This document shows, in pieces, positions 1-5,010 of a stretch of DNA of 6,700 nucleotides. Position numbers and translations under genes: made by a program. Location: the NCBI GenBank assembly GCA_030531915.1, contig JAUNMD010000022.1, forward strand, positions 1 to 6,700, read 5' to 3'. The notes below the pieces were generated by a model. The model was given only the letters and a program-made list of their open reading frames with translations. It had not been told where the DNA came from and made no database searches. The DNA comes from Pseudomonadota bacterium (lineage in GTDB: Bacteria > Pseudomonadota > Alphaproteobacteria > Rs-D84). Each line of letters begins with the position of its first letter. Within the stretch, counting starts at the first letter, position 1.

Positions 1-477
1 GACGATGCTTCCCGTGCGGCAATGTTGCCGTTCAAGCATTGTGGTCGCACCGCATACGCACGATTTATGTCGCGTGCATGTATTTGGGCATTGCGTGATG
101 TGGATATTTCACCCGATATTGTTATGCCTGTGCCATTGGCATATCGGCGTTTGGTTCATCGTACGTATAATCAGGCGACATTACTGGCGCGGCCAATCGC
201 CCGCGCATATGGTGCGCGTCTGGACGTGGACAGTGTTCGTCGCACATATCGTCCTGATATGGGGCATAAAAATGCGCGCCAGCGTGCCGAAAATATTCAT
301 GGTGTGTTTCGGGTTGCGCGCCCCGATCGCATTCGCGGGAAACGGATTTTGATTGTCGATGATGTTATGACAACGGGCGCAACGTTTTCAGAATTGCGTC
401 GTGCATTGATGCGCGCGGGCGCAGTGGCGGTGTATGGCGTATCATTTTGTCGCGTCGTTCGCGTTGCGAAAAACTAG
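1..477 (+). CDS. ComF family phosphoribosyltransferase, 5'-truncated by window edge
   Basis: The frame is open from base 1 and ends at TAG 475-477, giving the last 158 residues. ComF proteins are usually about 220-240 residues, so roughly 70 residues, including the usual N-terminal zinc-finger cysteines, should lie upstream of the window. Visible family landmarks are the LPFKHCGR segment near the start, the NQATLLARPIAR helix, the R-Q-R-AENIHGVF segment, and the type I PRTase PRPP-binding motif ILIVDDVMTTGAT, with the acidic pair at window residues 120-121. The ATG at 22 is internal: the frame and the homology continue to its left. ComF proteins are linked to DNA uptake in competent bacteria, but many non-competent proteobacteria carry an orphan copy of unclear substrate, so the exact role here is open. 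Its stop codon overlaps the stop of the convergent gene by 4 nt, and no terminator hairpin is visible between them. Confidence 0.9.
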   Translation, partial: DDASRAAMLPFKHCGRTAYARFMSRACIWALRDVDISPDIVMPVPLAYRRLVHRTYNQATLLARPIARAYGARLDVDSVRRTYRPDMGHKNARQRAENIHGVFRVARPDRIRGKRILIVDDVMTTGATFSELRRALMRAGAVAVYGVSFCRVVRVAKN

Positions 478-896
478 CTGATTGAATTGTTATTAGTGTT
501 GATATAAGCACTCTTTATCATGTGATTTTTGCGTGCCTCGATTTCTTGGGAAATCACCTTGGCAGAACACAGGCGAATCAGATTTTCCAATCTGTCGGCG
601 ACGGTGGGCGATTTTCTGCCCTTGCGCAGGGTGCTTTGTTTTGGGGCGGGCGTATAGTTCAATATGCGTTTGATCGCCTGTAATGCGATGTCACCATTGA
701 CGTACATTGTGTACATGGCGTTCATACCACCCGCCGACACGCCTGCGTATTGGCAACTCAGCACGATGCTAAATTCTTCCTCGTCATCAGGTTCGGTCAG
801 GTCGATAAAATATTCTGTGGATTCTGGCGTGTTCAGCACCGACACATATGTGTATGGAATTGTGTGCTCTAACACTGTCAAATAATCTGGTTGCAT
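474..896 (-). CDS. hypothetical protein, 140 aa
   Basis: I do not recognise this protein. The ATG start at 896 is supported by a GAGGT Shine-Dalgarno (plus 902-906) 5 nt upstream and a consensus-like promoter immediately before it. Residues 1-70 look like a beta-rich domain with an acidic patch at 36-41 (EPDDEEE). A helical stretch at about 68-80 follows, then a basic linker (RKGRK, 91-95) and a probable helix at 98-125 (ADRLENLIRLC). The tail is polar and Asn-rich. There is no signal peptide or membrane segment, so it is probably cytosolic. The pattern suggests a small globular domain with a positively charged C-terminal helix region that might bind nucleic acid or a partner; that is only inference. 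It is transcribed divergently from valS and convergently with the ComF gene. The opposite-strand frame at 664-885 is shorter and lacks initiation signals. Confidence 0.75.
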   Translation of the reverse strand: MQPDYLTVLEHTIPYTYVSVLNTPESTEYFIDLTEPDDEEEFSIVLSCQYAGVSAGGMNAMYTMYVNGDIALQAIKRILNYTPAPKQSTLRKGRKSPTVADRLENLIRLCSAKVISQEIEARKNHMIKSAYINTNNNSIS

Positions 897-915
897 CGCG
901 CACCTCTTTTTTACG

Positions 916-943
916 ATAATAATACATATTTTGGTTTTGTCAA
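916..943 (-). promoter_or_regulatory. sigma70-type promoter of the 140-aa gene
   Basis: On the minus strand a perfect -35 TTGACA (plus 938-943) is followed by a 16-nt spacer and a -10 TATTAT (plus 916-921). Transcription would start near 909-910, giving a leader of about 13 nt that still contains the AGAGGTG Shine-Dalgarno (plus 901-907). Confidence 0.7.
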
Positions 944-947
944 GCGT

Positions 948-972
948 CGCGCACGCGCGCGTATATGTGTGC
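948..972. repeat. 25-nt alternating pyrimidine-purine tract
   Basis: Every step from 948 to 972 alternates pyrimidine and purine. The left part is almost pure CG/CA repeats (CGCGCACGCGCGCG) and the right part is TATATGTGTGC. It fills the gap between the -35 box of the leftward gene (938-943) and the -35 box of valS (973-978). Such tracts are prone to form left-handed Z-DNA under negative supercoiling; a role here is inference. Confidence 0.75.
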
Positions 973-1000
973 TTGAATTTTGAAATAATTCTGATACGAT
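973..1000 (+). promoter_or_regulatory. sigma70-type promoter of valS
   Basis: A -35 TTGAAT (973-978), a 16-nt spacer and a -10 TACGAT (995-1000) preceded by TGA (992-994) form an extended -10 promoter. The start point would be near 1007, giving a leader of about 32 nt. That is too short for a T-box or other large tRNA-sensing riboswitch. Confidence 0.6.
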
Positions 1001-1038
1001 TTGCGGGTAATTACAAATAATACGAAGGCAAATAAAAA

Positions 1039-3441
1039 ATGAATATTGAATTGGGCAAGAATATCAACGCACGCGAAATTGAAACCAAAATTCAGGAATT
1101 TTGGGACAATAATCATTTCTGGGACAACGATGTTAAATCGGACAAGCCCGCATTTTGCATCATGATGCCACCACCAAACGTGACGGGCAATCTGCATATG
1201 GGGCACGCGTTGGACAATGTTTTGTCTGATATTATTTGCCGCTATAAACGTATGTGTGGCTATGATGTTTTGTGGCAACCGGGTACGGATCACGCATCAA
1301 TCGCAACCCAGTTATTGGTGGAACGTGATTTGTCCAAACGCGGCATCAATCCACGCACAAAAACCAAACAAGAATTGCTGGACATCGCATGGGCATGGAA
1401 GGCGGACAAGGGCGGTCAAATTATTAAACAGTTGCACACATTGGGCGTAACACCGGTGTGGTCACGCGAACGTTTTACAATGGACGCGGGACTGTCTGCG
1501 GCGGTAAATAAACTGTTCGTAAAAATGTATAACGAAGGGTTGATTTATCGTGCGCGCCGCCTGGTAAACTGGTGTCCAAAACAGCAAACGTCTATTTCGG
1601 ATTTAGAGGTAGAGGTTCGCGAAGAACATGGCAAGTTCTATTACTTCAAATACCCATTAAAAGACGGTGGTTTTATTGAAATTGCAACAACGCGTCCTGA
1701 AACATTGTTTGGCGATCAGGCGATTGCAATTCACCCAGATAACGAAAAATTAAAACATCTGATTGGTAAAACGGCAATTATTCCATTGACCAATATTGAA
1801 ATTCCGGTTATTGCCGATGTGCACGCCGACCCTGACAAGGGTACAGGTGCGGTAAAAATTACCCCCGCACATGACAAGGATGACTGGGCGGTTGGCTTGC
1901 GTCATAATTTGCCGGTTGTGTGCGTTTTGACGGGTGATGCCAAAATGGCGGACATTGATGTTGTGCCTGAAAAATATCGTGGCATGGACAGATTTACCGC
2001 GCGTGCTGAAATTATCAAGGATTTGGACGCCGCGGGTCTGATGATAAAAATCGATGACAAGATTATTCCAACACCATATTCTGAACGCGGCAACGTTGTA
2101 ATTGAATACATGGTGCGTGACGAATGGTTCGTTGATGCGCCGAAATTGGCAGAACAGGCCATCGCCGCGGTAGAGGCAGGCAAGGTTAAATTTATGCCAG
2201 AACACCGCTATAACCTGTTTATGGCGTGGATGCGTGATATTCACGAATGGTCAATTTCGCGCCAACTGTGGTGGGGTCATCAAATCCCAGCGTGGTATGA
2301 TGCCGATGGCAATATCTATGTTGCTGAAAACGAAGCAGACGCGATTGCGCAATCGGGTGGCCGTGAATTGACACGTGATGCATCGTGCTTGGATACATGG
2401 TTCTCGTCATCGCTGTGGCCATTTTCAACATTGGGTTGGCCGGAACAGACCCCAGAATTGGCAAAATATTACCCAACTGATTTGCTGTACACCGGTGCGG
2501 ACATTATCTTCTTCTGGGTGGCGCGTATGATTATGATGGGTATCTATGTCATGGGCGATGTTCCATTCCATACGGTGAATTTCCACGGTCTGGTACGTGA
2601 CGCCAAGGGACAAAAGATGTCCAAGACCAAGGGTAACGGTACAGACCCATTGACCACCATTGACAAGTTTGGTGCGGACGCATTGCGTTATTGGGTTGCA
2701 ACCGCGCCAATCGGTACAGATATCAGATACAGCGATGACGAGGTTAAGCGTGGCTCGAAACTGCTGACCAAATTGTGGAATGCGGCAAAGTACACGCTGA
2801 TGAACCTGACGGATTTTGATCCAAAATCGGCCACGCCGGTTGCGGTTGCCGACCGCCATATCGAAGACAGATGGGTTTTGTCAGAATTGAACAAAACAAT
2901 CGCAGACGTCCGTCGCAATTTGGACAAATACGATAATTATAATTCCCGTGCCGCCATTGACACATTCTTTTACGAGGTGTTCTGTGACCAGTATCTGGAA
3001 TTTATCAAGGATCGTTTCTGGTCACCAGAAAAATACGACGACAAATCGAAACTGGCGGCGCAATGGACTTTGTTCGAGGTTCTGCGTGCCATCATCGGTC
3101 TGTATGCACCGTTTATTCCATTCCTGACCGAAGAATTGTGGCAGAAAATTTATCGCGATGTCGAAGGGGGGCAAACCCTGCATCTGACCGCGTTCCCAGT
3201 GGTGGATTCGTTGCGTGATACCGATGTTGCTGATATGCAAATTGCGCTGGACATTTTGCGCAATGTACGCGGCCTGCGCACAGAACGCAAGGTTGGCAAT
3301 GGTGCAAAACTGGAAACATTGACAATTCCGTCCGATACACCTGTGGCATTGCATGGTGTGATTAAATCCGCCGCACGTGCGAATGAAATCGTGTTGGGCG
3401 ATGCGATTGACTTTGTCGTTGCGCAAAACATTCAGGGGTAA
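1039..3441 (+). CDS. valS: valyl-tRNA synthetase (class I), 800 aa, lacking the C-terminal arm
   Basis: Cytosolic class Ia synthetase that attaches valine to tRNA(Val) with ATP and hydrolyses mischarged threonyl-tRNA(Val). The PPPNVTGNLHMGHAL segment carries the HIGH signature as HMGH (residues 53-56). GTDHASIATQ and LVNWCPKQQTSISDLEVE follow. The CP1 editing domain shows TTRPETLFGD (217-226) and GTGAVKITPAHDKDD (268-282). The returning catalytic fold has SISRQLWWGHQIPAWY (from 405), LDTWFSSSLWPFSTLGWPE and GADIIFFWVARMI. The KMSKS loop reads KMSKT (526-530). An anticodon-binding helical domain starts near 606 (RHIEDRWVLSELN). Bacterial ValRS is normally about 880-950 residues with a C-terminal coiled-coil arm; this protein stops just before where the arm would begin (after VVAQNIQG). 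Start chosen at ATG 1039 with GAAGG at 1024-1028. The next gene begins 5 nt after the stop, so the two are probably cotranscribed. Confidence 0.97.
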   Translation: MNIELGKNINAREIETKIQEFWDNNHFWDNDVKSDKPAFCIMMPPPNVTGNLHMGHALDNVLSDIICRYKRMCGYDVLWQPGTDHASIATQLLVERDLSKRGINPRTKTKQELLDIAWAWKADKGGQIIKQLHTLGVTPVWSRERFTMDAGLSAAVNKLFVKMYNEGLIYRARRLVNWCPKQQTSISDLEVEVREEHGKFYYFKYPLKDGGFIEIATTRPETLFGDQAIAIHPDNEKLKHLIGKTAIIPLTNIEIPVIADVHADPDKGTGAVKITPAHDKDDWAVGLRHNLPVVCVLTGDAKMADIDVVPEKYRGMDRFTARAEIIKDLDAAGLMIKIDDKIIPTPYSERGNVVIEYMVRDEWFVDAPKLAEQAIAAVEAGKVKFMPEHRYNLFMAWMRDIHEWSISRQLWWGHQIPAWYDADGNIYVAENEADAIAQSGGRELTRDASCLDTWFSSSLWPFSTLGWPEQTPELAKYYPTDLLYTGADIIFFWVARMIMMGIYVMGDVPFHTVNFHGLVRDAKGQKMSKTKGNGTDPLTTIDKFGADALRYWVATAPIGTDIRYSDDEVKRGSKLLTKLWNAAKYTLMNLTDFDPKSATPVAVADRHIEDRWVLSELNKTIADVRRNLDKYDNYNSRAAIDTFFYEVFCDQYLEFIKDRFWSPEKYDDKSKLAAQWTLFEVLRAIIGLYAPFIPFLTEELWQKIYRDVEGGQTLHLTAFPVVDSLRDTDVADMQIALDILRNVRGLRTERKVGNGAKLETLTIPSDTPVALHGVIKSAARANEIVLGDAIDFVVAQNIQG

Positions 3442-3446
3442 TAGTC

Positions 3447-4172
3447 GTGTCTGAAAAACTGATAGTGAAACGCACTTTGCAAACGTACCAGTGTGACCGG
3501 TACGGGTACGTTCGCCCGCTGATTCTGATGAATGAATTACAGGGTTGTGCGGACACGCACGCTGAAATGTTGGGGTGCGGGCGTACGTTCTTGACCGAAA
3601 ACAATATGGCGTGGGTTGTAACGCACTATCTGGTCGACATTATTGAATTACCGCGCGAGGGCGAAGAACTGACATTTTCCACATGGCCATCAATGAAAGA
3701 ATTGCTGCGTGCCACCCGTGATTTTGAGGTTCGCGGTTCAGACGGTCGCCTGATGGTACGCGCGACATCACAGTGGGTTCTGATTGATATGGCAACGCGC
3801 CGTCCGGTACGCTTGGACGATGCCGTGCCAGAATTGGTGCAGCACGGTGCGCGTGCGTGGGACAGAATATTCTGCAAGTTCCCAGATTTCACGCCTGAAA
3901 AAACGCATGTATTCAAGTGTCGATTTGATGACATTGATGTGAACCAGCATATAAATAATGCGGTCTATGCCGTTTGGGCAACCGAAAGCGTGGGTTACAC
4001 ATATCGTAATGAACACAAATTGCGCAGTATCGAATTGAATTTCAAAAAAGAAATCAATCCCGACACGCCCCAGGTTGAAATTGATGTTAAAATTGATGGC
4101 GACACATCACATCATAAAATCCGTACGGGTGACACCGAACATGCATCGGTCATGTGCACATGGGTTAAATAA
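3447..4172 (+). CDS. acyl-ACP thioesterase, FAT type (double hot-dog)
   Basis: Predicted to hydrolyse acyl-acyl carrier protein to free fatty acid, ending type II fatty acid synthesis in the cytosol. The 241 residues match the length of bacterial FAT-family enzymes and show two hot-dog halves. The N-terminal half includes ECDRYGYV-like QCDRYGYVRPLILMNELQ (residues 15-32), followed by W..THY.VDI and the TWP loop near 79-81. The C-terminal half has FDDIDVNQHINNAVYAVWATES (160-181), the family signature with D164, N166 and H168 in the catalytic positions and E180 as a further candidate; LNFKKEI (197-203) corresponds to the family's conserved KKE strand. The start is GTG 3447: AGGGG at 3434-3438, inside the last valS codons, lies 8 nt upstream, which suggests translational coupling to valS. 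Chain-length preference cannot be read from sequence alone. A hairpin terminator follows directly. A PaaI or YbgC-type single hot-dog thioesterase is less likely given the length. Confidence 0.88.
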   Translation: MSEKLIVKRTLQTYQCDRYGYVRPLILMNELQGCADTHAEMLGCGRTFLTENNMAWVVTHYLVDIIELPREGEELTFSTWPSMKELLRATRDFEVRGSDGRLMVRATSQWVLIDMATRRPVRLDDAVPELVQHGARAWDRIFCKFPDFTPEKTHVFKCRFDDIDVNQHINNAVYAVWATESVGYTYRNEHKLRSIELNFKKEINPDTPQVEIDVKIDGDTSHHKIRTGDTEHASVMCTWVK

Positions 4173-4207
4173 TATAAAAAACGCGCCACTGGCGCGTTTT
4201 TTATATT
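4171..4207. terminator. bidirectional intrinsic terminator after the valS-thioesterase unit
   Basis: A perfect 17-bp inverted repeat (4171-4187 and 4191-4207) with a 3-nt ACT loop. The GC core CGCGCC/GGCGCG is flanked by six A on the left and six T on the right, so it can terminate transcription from either side. The left arm begins within the thioesterase stop codon. Confidence 0.92.
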
Positions 4208-4306
4208 CCCCACCATTGGAGGGGGCGCATGTAAGTGCGACGGTGATGGTTTTGTCATTGCGAGCGTATCACGGCACAGCATCGGCGCAGATGGGTGGAC
4301 TCTAAT
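4208..4306. other. non-coding spacer between convergent units, with possible dispersed-repeat remnant
   Basis: No credible gene is present in these 99 nt. A small hairpin lies at 4208-4224: CCCC-A-CC, loop ATT, GG-A-GGGG, with one A-A mismatch. At 4253-4266 the string TGTCATTGCGAGCG matches the start of a dispersed repeat seen in Rickettsia and other bacterial genomes; the rest of that repeat is degenerate here. The segment sits between two independent terminators, a usual place for short interspersed repeats. The assignment rests on remembered sequence and is tentative. Confidence 0.4.
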
Positions 4307-4335
4307 AAAAAAACCGCCAATCGGCGGATTTTTTT
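4307..4335 (-). terminator. rpmH intrinsic terminator (also usable from the + strand)
   Basis: The stem CCGCC (4314-4318) pairs with GGCGG (4323-4327) around a 4-nt loop. Seven A at 4307-4313 become the U-tract of the leftward rpmH transcript, and seven T at 4329-4335 allow use from the other side. The hairpin starts almost directly at the rpmH stop codon (4334-4336), so no room is left for a cotranscribed rnpA. Confidence 0.88.
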
Positions 4336-4486
4336 AGTTGGCGGCATTCACGGCCAAGCGTTTACGCCCCGCCGCGCGACGACGATTCAAAACCTCGCGT
4401 CCGCCCTTGGTTGCCATTCTTTCACGAAAACCGTGTGTCTGGACACGGCGTGTTTTAGATGGTTGATATGTACGTTTTGTTGCCAT
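4334..4486 (-). CDS. rpmH: 50S ribosomal protein L34
   Basis: A 50-residue, strongly basic protein of the large ribosomal subunit. The minus-strand translation begins [14 protein letters not shown] and continues with [17 protein letters not shown] and [10 protein letters not shown], the unmistakable L34 signature (KRTYQPS, HGFR.RMATK.GR.VL..RR..GR.RL). L34 is usually 44-46 residues; here there are three extra residues before KRTYQPS and a short VNAAN tail. The start at 4486 has AAGGA (plus 4494-4498) 7 nt upstream and a promoter at 4509-4537. In many bacteria rpmH is followed by rnpA and yidC or lies beside dnaA. Here a terminator follows at once, so it is a single gene, although read-through from the small genes upstream on the same strand is possible. 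Confidence 0.96.
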   Translation of the reverse strand: MATKRTYQPSKTRRVQTHGFRERMATKGGREVLNRRRAAGRKRLAVNAAN

Positions 4487-4508
4487 AACTAAATCCTTTT
4501 GCGCGTAT

Positions 4509-4537
4509 ATTTAACCACAGGTTTTTATAAAACGCAA
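4509..4537 (-). promoter_or_regulatory. putative rpmH promoter
   Basis: On the minus strand, TTGCGT (plus 4532-4537), a 17-nt spacer and TTAAAT (plus 4509-4514) give a plausible -35/-10 pair. The transcript would start near 4502, with a leader of about 16 nt carrying the AAAGGA ribosome site. The -10 could be shifted by a few bases, since the AT-rich run TTAAATATA offers alternatives. Confidence 0.5.
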
Positions 4538-4542
4538 CCTTT

Positions 4543-4638
4543 TTATTTAGATTTTACCAATCCCAGTTTTTTCAGCCCCTCTAACATCAAATAGTAAGAG
4601 AATAACAGTGAAAACAAACGCCAAAATGGTAAAAACAT
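4543..4638 (-). CDS. small hydrophobic peptide, 31 aa
   Basis: An open frame of 31 codons plus TAA on the minus strand. The product starts MFLPFWRLFSLLFSYY and ends LKKLGLVKSK: about 22 hydrophobic and aromatic residues followed by a Lys-rich tail. This resembles a single membrane-embedded or membrane-bound amphipathic helix with a positive cytoplasmic end. GGGG (plus 4647-4650) lies 8 nt before the ATG and could serve as a Shine-Dalgarno. It begins 22 nt after the stop of the 76-residue gene on the same strand, so cotranscription is likely, and its stop lies just 5 nt upstream of the rpmH -35 box. I know no family for it. Small size means the frame could be chance; the ribosome site, spacing and composition favour a real gene. 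Confidence 0.45.
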   Translation of the reverse strand: MFLPFWRLFSLLFSYYLMLEGLKKLGLVKSK

Positions 4639-4660
4639 CGTTTCTGCCCCGTGTTTAGTG

Positions 4661-4891
4661 TTATTTTGTGTGCTGTAACCGTTGGCGAATTGCGGTGATT
4701 GCAGCGTCCTTGGCGGCGGTGACCCGTGCGGCGGCGGCCTCGGCCGCGTTTATCATGCACAGGGTTACAACCGTATTGATGCGAATGCCACGTAATTGCA
4801 TGCGCAAGAAACTGTTGCTGTCGCCGGTCATTTCCAGCATATCATCAACAGTATTTTGTGTGTCTTGAACAACTTGTTTCAATTTTTTCAT
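4661..4891 (-). CDS. small alpha-helical hypothetical protein, 76 aa
   Basis: I do not recognise a family. The product starts MKKLKQVVQDTQNTVDDMLE (residues 1-20, a charged amphipathic helix). A turn at TGDSNS (22-27), the LRMQLRGIRINTVVTLCMI stretch (29-47), and an Ala-rich helix at about 48-72 (AAEAAAARVTAAKDAA then IRQRL) follow. The whole chain looks helical and could form a helical hairpin or oligomer; there is no signal peptide, and the one moderately hydrophobic run (39-47) is too short for a confident membrane span. A strong promoter sits so close to the ATG at 4891 that the mRNA may be almost leaderless. A 66-codon frame on the opposite strand (4668-4868) lacks a promoter and ribosome site and is read as its shadow. 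The gene is divergent from gyrA and upstream of the 31-residue frame. Confidence 0.65.
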   Translation of the reverse strand: MKKLKQVVQDTQNTVDDMLEMTGDSNSFLRMQLRGIRINTVVTLCMINAAEAAAARVTAAKDAAITAIRQRLQHTK

Positions 4892-4900
4892 GGTACACCC

Positions 4901-4928
4901 AGCATATCACAAAATGTTCTTTTGTCAA
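4901..4928 (-). promoter_or_regulatory. sigma70-type promoter of the 76-aa/31-aa small genes
   Basis: On the minus strand a perfect -35 TTGACA (plus 4923-4928), a 16-nt spacer and a -10 TATGCT (plus 4901-4906). Only 9 nt separate the -10 from the ATG (4889-4891). The start point should therefore fall about 2-4 nt before the start codon, leaving the GGGTG-like Shine-Dalgarno outside the transcript. Confidence 0.7.
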
Positions 4929-4950
4929 TGCGTTTTTTAGGGTTTATGTC

Positions 4951-4980
4951 TTGACCAAAAGCGTAAAAATTTGCTATTCT
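4951..4980 (+). promoter_or_regulatory. gyrA promoter, extended -10
   Basis: TTGACC (4951-4956), an 18-nt spacer and TATTCT (4975-4980) preceded by TGC (4972-4974), i.e. an extended -10 that tolerates the long spacer. The start point would be near 4987, with a leader of about 24 nt. Its -35 box lies 22 nt from the -35 box of the divergent small-gene promoter. gyrA is supercoiling-sensitive in studied bacteria; the sequence alone does not show that here. Confidence 0.65.
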
Positions 4981-5010
4981 CGTTATATCAAAAATAGGGG
5001 AAAAGTAAGT

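Noticed and set aside
5..352. 115-codon plus-strand frame overlapping the ComF gene
   Set aside because: Cys/His/Trp-rich product with no motif, in another frame of a gene that has a clear PRPP-binding motif and family signature.
1001..1038. Possible T-box or tRNA-responsive leader ahead of valS
   Set aside because: With the promoter at 973-1000 the leader is only about 32 nt and has no stem-loop or specifier structure.
1750..3431. Several long minus-strand frames opposite valS (for example 1750-2244, 2425-2859, 3022-3426)
   Set aside because: They are antisense shadows of a fully conserved synthetase, have no ribosome sites that I can see, and give compositionally odd proteins.
3626..4016. 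Minus-strand frames opposite the thioesterase gene
   Set aside because: The plus strand carries the hot-dog thioesterase signature throughout; these frames have no family features.
4295..4492. 65-codon plus-strand frame across the rpmH region
   Set aside because: It is antisense to rpmH, starts inside the terminator region, and encodes no recognisable protein.
4511..4519. TTAACCACA, one base from a DnaA box, near rpmH and gyrA
   Set aside because: A single imperfect box overlapping the rpmH -10 region, with no cluster of boxes or AT-rich unwinding region, does not support a replication origin.
4668..4868. 66-codon plus-strand frame (Cys-rich start, Ala/Ser-rich middle)
   Set aside because: No promoter or ribosome site; the opposite strand has a consensus promoter at the correct distance from its start codon.
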